Shown here piece by piece: positions 35,648 to 43,667 of a DNA stretch of 64,000 nt; within the stretch, counting starts at the first letter, position 1; each line of letters starts with the position of its first letter. The stretch covers positions 6,226-70,225 of the forward strand of contig CAXEOX010000003.1 in assembly GCA_963997925.1 (NCBI GenBank). Reading direction: 5' to 3'. The notes beneath the pieces are model-generated. The model saw only the letters and a list, made by a program, of their open reading frames with translations. It was not told the origin of the DNA and did no database searches. This stretch comes from UBA11650 sp963997925. GTDB taxonomy: Bacteria; Chloroflexota; Dehalococcoidia; Lucifugimonadales; UBA3495. The position numbers were made by a program, and so were the translations under genes.

Positions 35648-36124
35648 ATGGCAACCAAGATACCCGGTGAAACCTATCGAGGCGAGGCGTTGCACTTGCC
35701 CCTGTCTCAGGACGGACAAGTCGCTGTTTACGTGTGGCCTTTGCGAATATTGAACATCCAGGGGAAAGGATGCGGTGGGCCCACCATGGGCATCGACGTG
35801 GGCAACGTGGAAGTCCTGCGATGGGACTGCCACGACTCCATGGGTCATTGGCACGGCGGCGGATACGACAAGCTGGAGCGGCCGGGAAACTCGCACCGTG
35901 AGTTCCCAGACGGCCTGAAAACCGTGTCGGTCCAAGTGGAATGGGCTTTCCAACAAATCCAGAACAACGCCAAGGAATTGCTTGAGGAAGCGGACTACGG
36001 CCCGGCGGCCGGGTTGCTTGAGCCAGCGTTGGTAGCTACGGCTATAGATTCGATCAAGGCCCATCTCTCGAAGCATAGCGGACTACGGCCCAAAGCCATC
36101 GAAGAGAACCTGATAGCCTCGTAA
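35648..36124 (+). CDS. hypothetical protein
   Basis: A 158-aa soluble protein that I do not recognise. It has a beta-rich N-terminal half (VAVYVWPLRILNIQGKG, GGPTMGIDVGNVEVLRWDCH) with a cluster of His near 65-70 (DSMGHWHGGGYDK), then a helical C-terminal half. The ATG has a strong GGAGG at good spacing, so the gene is real. The Cys-His-rich stretch could bind a metal; this is a guess. A strong terminator follows, so its transcript ends here and does not run into the fusion gene. Confidence 0.7.
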   Translation: MATKIPGETYRGEALHLPLSQDGQVAVYVWPLRILNIQGKGCGGPTMGIDVGNVEVLRWDCHDSMGHWHGGGYDKLERPGNSHREFPDGLKTVSVQVEWAFQQIQNNAKELLEEADYGPAAGLLEPALVATAIDSIKAHLSKHSGLRPKAIEENLIAS

Positions 36125-36156
36125 ACCCGGAACAGACCCCACTAAAAAAGATACCC

Positions 36157-36190
36157 AGGCCCCGGCGTTGATCGCCGGGGCCTTTTGTTT
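36157..36190 (+). terminator. strong rho-independent terminator
   Basis: An 11-bp perfect stem, AGGCCCCGGCG/CGCCGGGGCCT, with a 5-nt loop is followed by TTTTGTTT. It ends the transcript of the gene at 35648-36124. Confidence 0.88.
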
Positions 36191-36369
36191 ACCGGAGTTC
36201 ATCCAACTCCGCCGGGAACCTCTGTCCTTCACGCGCGACCTAAGACCGTTGCCCAATCTACCCCAGTTCAAGCCGTCACCCCCATCACCATATGGACTGA
36301 AGCTGGATAAAGGCATAAAATGCCTCAGTGAAAGGCAATTAATCGCAAGCCATGCGAGAGGAGTTAACG

Positions 36370-38433
36370 ATGGCCACCTATACCAAAGATGAAGCGCAAG
36401 AGTGGGCGCTGGAAACCTTGAAAGGCCAGTGGACCACTTTGGTCACGCCATTCACCCCGGACGATACTTTCGACGAGACCGGCATGCGGCACAATATCCG
36501 CCACGTCCAGAAGTTGGGCACCCGCGGCGCCGGCTGCACTTGGGGAATGGGTGAGTTCTGGAGCTTGACCCACCAAGAGCGTTTGCGAGTCATGGAAGTG
36601 GTCGCCGAAGAATCCCAGGGCAAGTGGCTGATAGGCGCTCACATCACCCACACTTCGGCAGCGGCCATGCTGGACCTGGCCCATAACGCCGAGACGATGG
36701 GATACGATGTCCTGGTAGTCGCTCCTCCTTACATGGTAACCAAGACCGAAGAGCAGGTGGTCGACTGGGTGCGGAATCTGGCATCCAAGACCTCCATGGC
36801 CATCATGTTCTACAACTCCCCTCAATTCGGCATCGTCTTGAGTCCCGCCAGTCTTAAGCTATTGTGTGACATCCCCAACGTGGTAGGTGTTAAAGAAGCC
36901 AGTTTCAACCAACAACTGTCCATCGAGACCCATCTGTCGCTGGGCAAGGACCACGTCATCAGCACCCCCGACGAATGGATATTCTGGAAAGCCAAAGAGC
37001 TTGGCTTCCAGCAGCAGGTCATGTTCTCCAACACCTCAGACTGGCGTTTCGACGTACCCGACGCCAATTACTACGTGCAGTTCATCGACAAGGCTACTAC
37101 CGGGAACCTGGACGAACCATTCTACGAGAAGCACCTGCGCCGCATCAAAGAGTTATCGGACACGTGGTGGACCCGGACCGTCGACCAGTTGAACGGTGCC
37201 CTTCCCATACCCATGGTGAAATACTGGGGCGAACTGATGGGACTGTCCACCGGGCACGCCCGAGCGCCCCTGGGAGACATGTCCACCCAGCAGAAGGACG
37301 AACTGCGCCTGGAATTGGAACCGCTAAAACCCAAGCCGTTGGTCCATGCAGTGCCCGCCCAGCCAGTGCCCGATCGGGTCTCCTGGCTCACCGGCAACAA
37401 TGCCTTTTTCTCCGGCATGTTGTTGATGGTCAGCGTCCAAGACGTTGCCGAAGCCCTTGAGGCCGAACGGGGCGGGGCCGACGTTGTCGACGTTAAGAAC
37501 CTACAGGAGGCGATGGTCGGTTCGGGCCATCCTTCGATAGTGCACCAGGTCCGGTCCCAGATCCAGCCGGAGAACCACGTCAGCGTCACCCTTGGCGTCG
37601 TTCCCAACCAGGCTGGCACGGTGGCCATGGCCGCCTATGCCGCTGCCAGCTTGAACGCAACATCGGTCAAGGTGGGGTTCCGAAGCACGGATTACGAAAC
37701 CGCAGTGGACATCCTCCAACAGTCCAGGCGGGCGATGGAAGGTTTCAACTGCAAGTTGGTCGGGTCGGTCTTCGCCGACAACGTGCTGTACGACGGCGGC
37801 TTGGACCCCATGTGCATGGTCCAACTGGCAAAAGACGGCCAGTGCGACGGATGGCTCATAGATACTCTGACGAAAGACGGTAGAAATCTATTTGATTTCA
37901 TCACGGAAGCCAAGTTGAAGGAGATGGTTCTCCAGGGTAAAGAAATGGGGATGAGTACCGCATTGTCGGGTCACCTGAAAATTTCCGACCTGGACGAGTT
38001 AGCTCGAGTCAACCCGGACATCGTTGGGGTGCGCGGTGCAGTTTGTGGCGACGGTGACCGGGGACGGTCCGTTGCCTGGGAGTCGGTAGCTGAATTCAAG
38101 CGCCAGTTAGACATGCGTAAGACCGGCGAAGTTGACGTGTTTGGCAACGGGAACGGCTTCGGCGGCAACGGCTTCAATGAAACCGCGACCATGCCCAGCA
38201 ACGGAGCCGGGGGCGGTTGGGTGGTCATCGACGGCCGAGGTAAGAGTTGCGCCGGTGTAATCGCGGCCCTGGCCAGGCAATTTGAGTACGACGATAAATC
38301 CCTGGTCGAAGCAGTTCTGGCCGACGCCTTGAACATATACGATGTGATTCTCTGGGCCGAACAAGGGAAGCACAACGTGCTCAACCATCGCAAGGACACT
38401 GACGGCTCCGTTCGAGTGCTGATCCAGCCCTAG
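36370..38433 (+). CDS. three-domain fusion: DapA-type aldolase, MfnB-type furan-phosphate synthase, TusA-like domain
   Basis: A 687-aa protein that appears to join three enzymes. Residues about 10-300 are a dihydrodipicolinate-synthase-type aldolase, with Tyr148 in MFYNSPQ and the Schiff-base Lys175 in VGVKEAS. Residues about 350-585 match (5-formylfuran-3-yl)methyl phosphate synthase (MfnB, DUF556): Asp374 and Lys376 in DVVDVKNLQEA, Lys434 in SVKVGF, Asp498 and Lys502 in LIDTLTKDG, and VGVRGAVCGDGDRGR. After a Gly/Asn-rich linker, residues about 615-687 look TusA-like: VVIDGRGKSCAGVIAALARQ with a candidate sulfur-carrier Cys627. The ATG follows GAGAGGAG. Domain borders are my reading. The substrate is unknown. 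Confidence 0.8.
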   Translation: MATYTKDEAQEWALETLKGQWTTLVTPFTPDDTFDETGMRHNIRHVQKLGTRGAGCTWGMGEFWSLTHQERLRVMEVVAEESQGKWLIGAHITHTSAAAMLDLAHNAETMGYDVLVVAPPYMVTKTEEQVVDWVRNLASKTSMAIMFYNSPQFGIVLSPASLKLLCDIPNVVGVKEASFNQQLSIETHLSLGKDHVISTPDEWIFWKAKELGFQQQVMFSNTSDWRFDVPDANYYVQFIDKATTGNLDEPFYEKHLRRIKELSDTWWTRTVDQLNGALPIPMVKYWGELMGLSTGHARAPLGDMSTQQKDELRLELEPLKPKPLVHAVPAQPVPDRVSWLTGNNAFFSGMLLMVSVQDVAEALEAERGGADVVDVKNLQEAMVGSGHPSIVHQVRSQIQPENHVSVTLGVVPNQAGTVAMAAYAAASLNATSVKVGFRSTDYETAVDILQQSRRAMEGFNCKLVGSVFADNVLYDGGLDPMCMVQLAKDGQCDGWLIDTLTKDGRNLFDFITEAKLKEMVLQGKEMGMSTALSGHLKISDLDELARVNPDIVGVRGAVCGDGDRGRSVAWESVAEFKRQLDMRKTGEVDVFGNGNGFGGNGFNETATMPSNGAGGGWVVIDGRGKSCAGVIAALARQFEYDDKSLVEAVLADALNIYDVILWAEQGKHNVLNHRKDTDGSVRVLIQP

Positions 38434-38490
38434 GGCCATTGGCCGAACGACGCAAGCCTGGTGTACAGGTTCCAACACGGAAAAGCAATT

Positions 38491-38592
38491 CCGTTACTCC
38501 CGCGCAGGCAGGAGCTCAGCCGCCGTTGCGGAAACGGGGTATAGTCAACGCCGGGACATTCCCTGGATTCCGGTCTGCGCCGGAATGACGGG
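38491..38592. repeat. dispersed CGTCATTCC-type inverted element
   Basis: The sequence holds degenerate arms of a common bacterial intergenic repeat: CCGTTACTCCCGCGCAGGCA at the left and CTGGATTCCGGTCTGCGCCG with GGAATGACGG at the right. It fills most of the gap between the fusion gene and the exonuclease gene. Confidence 0.6.
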
Positions 38593-38633
38593 AAGGGTTA
38601 GATCACAGATGGGTCCGGTTGAGGAGATTGAAC

Positions 38634-39407
38634 ATGGCGGAGTCGCTCAAAGCACTGTCTTGGAACGTTAACGGGATCCGGGCGGCGCATAAGAAAGGTT
38701 TCGTTGATTGGCTGACCCAAACAGACCCGGACATCATGTGTCTACAGGAGACTAAAGCCCACCTGGACCAACTCCCGGCGGCGCTCAAAGAGGTAGAAGG
38801 TTACCACTCCTACTTCTCGACGCCAGAGAGGAAAGGCTACAGCGGTGTGGCGATATACACCAAGACCGAGCCGGAATCGGTTAGCGTTGGATTGGGTGTT
38901 GAGGAGTACGACAAGGAAGGCCGGGTGTTGGTTGCCGACTACGGACAGTTCGTTGTAATCAACATCTATTTCCCCAACGGCCAGTCTTCCGGCGAACGTT
39001 TGCAATACAAGATGGAGTTTTACGACCACTTCTTGGAGTTCGTGGAGAAGATTAAGGCGTCGGGTAAGGGCATCGTGCTTTGCGGTGACCTGAACACGGC
39101 CCATACCGAGCTTGACCTGGCCCGGCCCAAGCCCAACGAGGGAACGTCGGGCTTCCTGCCCATCGAAAGAGAATGGATGGACAAGTTCATCAGCCATGGC
39201 TACAAAGACACCTTCCGCATGTTCAACCAAGAGCCCGAGAACTACACCTACTGGGACCAGATAACCCGCGCCCGGGACCGGAACGTTGGATGGAGGATCG
39301 ACTACTTCTTCGTGGACGACGCTTTTTCGTCCCAGGTGAAAAACGCTTACATCCTCGCCGACGTGATGGGGTCAGACCATTGCCCCATAGGTATAGACAT
39401 CGGCTGA
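38634..39407 (+). CDS. xthA: exodeoxyribonuclease III
   Basis: A 257-aa AP endonuclease/3'-5' exonuclease of the Xth family, acting in base-excision repair. It shows LSWNVNGIRAAHKKGFVDWL, IMCLQETKAHLDQLP with the metal-binding Glu, YSGVAIYTK, the catalytic CGDLNTAHTELDL, GWRIDYFFVDD and SDHCPIGIDI with the catalytic Asp-His. The ATG at 38634 has GAGGAG upstream; an earlier TTG frame start is not needed. Length is normal. Confidence 0.95.
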   Translation: MAESLKALSWNVNGIRAAHKKGFVDWLTQTDPDIMCLQETKAHLDQLPAALKEVEGYHSYFSTPERKGYSGVAIYTKTEPESVSVGLGVEEYDKEGRVLVADYGQFVVINIYFPNGQSSGERLQYKMEFYDHFLEFVEKIKASGKGIVLCGDLNTAHTELDLARPKPNEGTSGFLPIEREWMDKFISHGYKDTFRMFNQEPENYTYWDQITRARDRNVGWRIDYFFVDDAFSSQVKNAYILADVMGSDHCPIGIDIG

Positions 39408-39529
39408 TCTAACCCATTATTGTTGTCCGTATGCAGGGGCACGGCTAGCCGTGCCTTTACATGATAATCGGTAGCCCAAAATACAATCCGTCGGCTGGAA
39501 CGCCGGTGGGGTTCATAGGAGAGTGACCC

Positions 39530-39721
39530 ATGGCAGGATCTAAGGACGCTTACGAGATACAGTTGAGCCACGAGCAGATCGAGTTTATCAGGTCAGCGAA
39601 AGACCAGTATGGCATTCCTGATGAGAGCAAGGTTGTCCGAATCATGGTGGACTACTTGCTGTCCAACCCGGATATTCATTCCGCTGTATTCGAAGAGAGC
39701 CGCTGCCTCTGGTGCGGATAG
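39530..39721 (+). CDS. small ribbon-helix-helix-like protein
   Basis: A 63-aa protein (MAGSKDAYEIQLSHEQIEFI, then RSAKDQYGIPDESKVVRIMV). A beta strand followed by two helices resembles a CopG/ribbon-helix-helix DNA-binding fold. The C-terminus ends in CLWCG, a possible metal site. The ATG has AGGAGAG upstream at good distance. It stands alone, so its target cannot be inferred. Confidence 0.6.
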   Translation: MAGSKDAYEIQLSHEQIEFIRSAKDQYGIPDESKVVRIMVDYLLSNPDIHSAVFEESRCLWCG

Positions 39722-39765
39722 GTCTTTCGACAGTTATCTAGGCGGTGGGACTGCCCCCAACCTAG

Positions 39766-39789
39766 CCTTCCCCCCTTGTGGGGGGAAGG
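39766..39789. repeat. 10-bp palindrome CCTTCCCCCC/GGGGGGAAGG
   Basis: A perfect inverted repeat with a TTGT loop lies between the small RHH gene and the convergent dehydroquinase-like gene. It could act as a terminator for either gene. It is the same kind of element as that at 8817. Confidence 0.7.
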
Positions 39790-39862
39790 GACAGATTTCC
39801 CCATCGGGTAGCTGGATTAAAGAGAGAGCCGCAGTGGCTTTAGGTTTGCACTTGGAGTGGTA

Positions 39863-40294
39863 TTAGCCCTCGCTCATGTGCTTGACCGCTTCCAGTCCCA
39901 GGTAGTATCCGTAAACGCCGAAACCGTATACCGAACCTTTGCAAACCGGAAGCACGGTGGAGACGGTTCCCCTGGCCGTGGGGTTGGAAGCGTGGACTTC
40001 GATGAACGGAAATCCCACCTGGGTGATGGCTGCACGCAGCGTCCCGGCTGTGGTGGTGTAACCGGCGGGGTTAATCAACGCCGCATCAAACTTCCGTTCG
40101 TAAGCATCGTATATGGCATTGACCACTTCGCCTTCGATGTTTGAGTGGAAAAGCTCAACGTCGATTCCCAGACCCTCAGCGTAGCCGAGGATCTGTTCGT
40201 TCATCTGCTCCAGCGTGGTAGGGCCGAATATCTCCAACTGGGACTTGCCCCTCATGTTCATCCCGGATCCCTGAATCACCAGCACTTTAGTCAT
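39863..40294 (-). CDS. type II dehydroquinase-like protein with altered active site
   Basis: A 143-aa protein with the flavodoxin-like fold of type II 3-dehydroquinate dehydratase: VLVIQGSGMNMRGK, IDVELFHSNIEGEVVNAIYD, AALINPAGYTTTAGTLRAAI and FIEVHASNPTARG. The Asn and His of the active site are kept, but the REPxxYG motif is replaced by SQLEIFG, so the catalytic Tyr is Phe23 and the loop Arg is Ser18. Standard dehydratase chemistry is therefore doubtful. Start ATG with TTGGAG. Probably a sugar- or acid-binding or lyase relative. Confidence 0.83.
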   Translation of the reverse strand: MTKVLVIQGSGMNMRGKSQLEIFGPTTLEQMNEQILGYAEGLGIDVELFHSNIEGEVVNAIYDAYERKFDAALINPAGYTTTAGTLRAAITQVGFPFIEVHASNPTARGTVSTVLPVCKGSVYGFGVYGYYLGLEAVKHMSEG

Positions 40295-40386
40295 GGTTAT
40301 TTCTCCAATTCAATCAATGATTGTTTCGCTTCAATCGCCCTTGGAAAACCGCGAGAATAATCTCTTTAAGCTGGCTCCGTGGATTT

Positions 40387-40941
40387 CTATCCTTCCCCAG
40401 CAGCCGGCTCGGTGGGCGTCTCGGTTAGGTAGCCTGCCAGCAATATATCCAACTGCAACATCATCAGCTTATTCCACGCCGCCGAAGCCCGGGCTGCCAA
40501 GCCGTGATCCTTGATCTCCCGGTGCAGCAGGTCCGCCAGCGCCGTTTGGGTGAAGGACATGGTGCCAATCATGAACCGACTGGGGATGGACCCCAGATGC
40601 GCCCGGTGGACCGGCGGATGGGAGTGCACGATGCCGGTGGCCAAGACCCTTATTGGGTAGTCTTCGTCGATCTTGAAATCGACCGACCCTCGCAGCCAGC
40701 GGGCCAGGCTATGTTTCCGGCGGTCCAAACGAACGTCGTCGACCTCACCATTCTCGTTCAAGAAGAACTTGCGAGACTCCGGGAATTTGAGGAAGTTGTC
40801 GTATACGGCAGCGGTCAAGTCGTCGGCATTGTCCAAAACGACAGAGGACGTTTCCTTGATTACTGCCAGGTCTTCATCACCCAGACCCACAAAGTCGGCC
40901 ATCTCTTTCAACCGGCCCGGCCAATCCACTATATGAGGCAT
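40387..40941 (-). CDS. protoglobin family protein
   Basis: A 184-aa globin-fold protein of the protoglobin/globin-coupled-sensor type without an output domain. The helices read LTAAVYDNFLKFPESRKFF, HSLARWLRGSVDF and VLATGIVHSHPPVHRAHLGS, where the His before PPVHRAH region is a likely proximal haem ligand. It would bind O2, NO or a similar gas. Start ATG with weak GGTGG upstream. It is 92 nt upstream of the dehydroquinase-like gene on the same strand. Confidence 0.78.
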   Translation of the reverse strand: MPHIVDWPGRLKEMADFVGLGDEDLAVIKETSSVVLDNADDLTAAVYDNFLKFPESRKFFLNENGEVDDVRLDRRKHSLARWLRGSVDFKIDEDYPIRVLATGIVHSHPPVHRAHLGSIPSRFMIGTMSFTQTALADLLHREIKDHGLAARASAAWNKLMMLQLDILLAGYLTETPTEPAAGEG

Positions 40942-41078
40942 ACACCACCGTTCATTCTACTGGTCTACGAGCGCTCCACAGAATATAACCTTTCCGATAA
41001 ATAGGGGCAAGCAGTGGATAAGCTTGCTGCCTTGGCTGATTGTGAGGTTTTGCACGCGAAGTGACGACCCCCCTGTGG

Positions 41079-41167
41079 CCCCCCTTCAGAAGGGGGGACG
41101 AGGACCAAGTTGGGTCAAAAGCTGGCTAAGGAGTTTCCGCCAAGATTCTCCTCCTTACGAAGGAGGG
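41079..41167. repeat. palindromic intergenic element (two hairpins)
   Basis: CCCCCCTTCAGAAGGGGGG at 41079 and CTCCTCCTTACGAAGGAGG at about 41149 are near-perfect palindromes in the gap between the protoglobin gene and the MFS gene. Related to other elements of this window; it may terminate the MFS transcript. Confidence 0.65.
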
Positions 41168-41178
41168 GTTAGGGGAGG

Positions 41179-42492
41179 TTAGGCTTCGGCCGTAGCTCTT
41201 GGCGGTTGGACCAGGGGGTGCCAGAGCAATGGCGTCAGAATCAGTGCCGGAAGCATCACCAGCAGTCCGGCGGCTACATTCGCTGAGATTGCTCCTTGGA
41301 TGCTAAACATTGCTGCGATGGCACCCATCTCCAAGCCGCCGATCGGTGTACCAACGCCGATGCAGAAGCTGAGCAACCCCATCATGCGACCCCTCAACTC
41401 CGGGGGAGAGGCCAGCAATGTCACTGCGCTTTGCATAGTGCCGAATCCAGATTGTCCGATACCCCCGATGGCCAGCAGGGCAAAGGTCACTGCGTACCAG
41501 GGAGACCAAACCCATATGAAAGTAATGACACAGATGGATACCGACCCAAGAGCAAATATCCGCCCGTGGTAACGCACGTTCCGTTTCAACGCAATCAGTC
41601 CGGCTCCCGACAATTGACCGATCCCCTCAGCTGCGACCAAAAGGCCCACTAGGGCGACTCCCACATCAAGGTGGTCTCGACCGATAGCTGGGATGAATTG
41701 TTGGACTGGGAACGCTAGGGTGTTCATCACTATGGTGATATACAGGAGCCCCAGCAGTGTCCGGCTATGCAGGGCAAACCCGATGGCCGTCCACAATCCT
41801 CGCAGCACCGATTCACTTGACTCTTCGGACAAGCTTCGCGGTATCCGGAGCCGAGTCACCACTCCGAGATTTATCACGTGAAGCGCAACGACGAAGATGT
41901 ATGCCCCGGTGAATTCCCCCGAGATTCCCACGTTTGCCAAAAGCCAGCCACCCAAGATTGGACCGACCATCTTCCCAGTGGTATTGCTAATGGTATCCAG
42001 GGATAGCGCGGGGACCAACCTTCCTTCCCCAACGATATCCAATATGGCTGTCCTTCTTGACGGGTCTTCGATCGCCTTAGTTGCTCCCTGCATGAATATG
42101 GCGGCGAAGACCATCCACTCGCTCAGCGACTCCATATGGAAGGCCACCATGAACAGCATGGCTCCGGAGGTCAGGGCATTGACCACCTGAGATATAAAAA
42201 TGATTCGGTGACGGCTGAAGCGGTCAGCAATCACGCCGGAGAACAAGGAGATTAACGGCCTGGGCAGGTTGTTGAACACTAGGACAAGGCCAAGCAAGAA
42301 GTAGGAGTCCGTCGCTTGCAGGATGAGCCAGCTTAATATCAGCAGCTCCATCCGCCGGGCAAACTCGTGCAGAGTCCCAACGCACCATATCGTGCGGAAG
42401 GGGCCGTCTTTAAGAACTGAAAATACCGGGGCAGAGTCCCGGAGAGGCGGTTGCAACGCTAGGGTTCTCCAATTTCGCTGCGGCGTGGCCAC
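41179..42492 (-). CDS. major facilitator superfamily transporter (EntS-like)
   Basis: A 437-aa permease with about 12 membrane segments. The conserved MFS loop appears as GVIADRFSRHRIIF in the first half, and the second half carries a GIGQLSGAGLIALKRNVRYHG loop. It resembles drug or siderophore exporters of the MFS_3/EntS group. The start is a GTG with GGGAG 9 nt upstream. The substrate is not evident; it diverges from the esterase gene. Confidence 0.85.
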   Translation of the reverse strand: MATPQRNWRTLALQPPLRDSAPVFSVLKDGPFRTIWCVGTLHEFARRMELLILSWLILQATDSYFLLGLVLVFNNLPRPLISLFSGVIADRFSRHRIIFISQVVNALTSGAMLFMVAFHMESLSEWMVFAAIFMQGATKAIEDPSRRTAILDIVGEGRLVPALSLDTISNTTGKMVGPILGGWLLANVGISGEFTGAYIFVVALHVINLGVVTRLRIPRSLSEESSESVLRGLWTAIGFALHSRTLLGLLYITIVMNTLAFPVQQFIPAIGRDHLDVGVALVGLLVAAEGIGQLSGAGLIALKRNVRYHGRIFALGSVSICVITFIWVWSPWYAVTFALLAIGGIGQSGFGTMQSAVTLLASPPELRGRMMGLLSFCIGVGTPIGGLEMGAIAAMFSIQGAISANVAAGLLVMLPALILTPLLWHPLVQPPRATAEA

Positions 42493-42687
42493 CGCATTGC
42501 GCTCCCAATTGTACTCTCTATAGGGTCACATCTAGCAAGCGTCAGAATCCGATATTTAACAGCTTGTTCGCCAGACGTGGGATGGCTCGTCTTGACACTG
42601 GGATAGCCTCCGGTTAACTTGAACCGGCCCGGAACCTGGGCAGAATCATCCGGCACGGCACAGACTCGGTCACTAAAGGGGGCATCC

Positions 42688-43572
42688 ATGGGGCCAACGG
42701 ACCTGTCCCGATTCTGGGAAGGCACCATTGAACAACTGAAAAAAACGGAGATGAGAGCTTCGGTAGACGAGTCTCCGGAGCAGTGCGGGCGGGAATTTAA
42801 AACCTACCAGGTAGCCATGGACAGTTTCCAGGGCCGGCGGATCAGGGCCTGGTACTCGGTGCCGAATGATCCACCGCCCAACGGACAGTTTCCGGCGGTA
42901 TTGGCGGTTCCGGGCTACGGCGGCACTAAGCCCATACCGACTCACCTTGTTTTGAATGGGTTCATCGTGTTGACCCTTTATCCAAGGGGACAAGGCGAAA
43001 GCATCAAAGAATGGCAACTGGAGTCCGGTACGAAACTGACCTACCACTTGGAAGATAAGGACGAGTTTTACTACCGGGGCGCCTACATGGACTGTATCCG
43101 GGGACTGGACTTCCTTGGCTCCCATCCGGAGGTAGACCCCCAGCGGCTGGGAATGTGGAGCCGTAGCCAAGGCGGCGGTTTCACTCTGGCTACAGCGTCA
43201 TTGGACTCAAGGCTGAAAGTCGCCGTGGCTGAAGAACCGTTCCTGTGCAATTACCCGGTGTCGGTAGACATAACCAGTTCACCTTACTGCGAACTGCGCG
43301 ACTATCTGGCTCAGCATCCGGAGCAACGTTCCCAAGCCCTGGAAACCCTTTCATATTTCGACTGTCTAAACCTGGTGGACCGGATAGAGTGCCCAACTTT
43401 GGTAGACATCGGCATGAAGGACGAAACCTGTCCATACGAAACGATAATACCCGCCTTCGATCGCATCCCGGGCCCCAAAGCACTCCACGTTTATCCCGAA
43501 CTGACCCACTCGCCGTCCACCGACTTCAACGCCCACGCTATGAGTTGGTTGCGCCGCTATCTGGGAGCCTAG
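42688..43572 (+). CDS. acetylxylan esterase-like alpha/beta hydrolase
   Basis: A 294-aa hydrolase of the acetylxylan esterase/cephalosporin-C deacetylase (AXE1) type. Marks are VPGYGGTKPIPTHLVLNGF, the YPRGQGES oxyanion-hole segment, GAYMDCIRGLDFLGSHPEVD, the nucleophile GMWSRSQGGG, the Asp in DIGMKDETCP and the His in ELTHSPS. No signal peptide, so cytoplasmic deacetylation is likely. The ATG at 42688 has AAAGGGGG upstream. Followed 95 nt later by the HpaB-type gene. Confidence 0.85.
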   Translation: MGPTDLSRFWEGTIEQLKKTEMRASVDESPEQCGREFKTYQVAMDSFQGRRIRAWYSVPNDPPPNGQFPAVLAVPGYGGTKPIPTHLVLNGFIVLTLYPRGQGESIKEWQLESGTKLTYHLEDKDEFYYRGAYMDCIRGLDFLGSHPEVDPQRLGMWSRSQGGGFTLATASLDSRLKVAVAEEPFLCNYPVSVDITSSPYCELRDYLAQHPEQRSQALETLSYFDCLNLVDRIECPTLVDIGMKDETCPYETIIPAFDRIPGPKALHVYPELTHSPSTDFNAHAMSWLRRYLGA

Positions 43573-43667
43573 GCCAGGAACAACGGAAACACCGGCAGTC
43601 CCTTTTGCCGGTTGTAGTAACATGATGCCAATCTTGGCCGTATACCGGCCGTTCAGGAGCAAAACGA

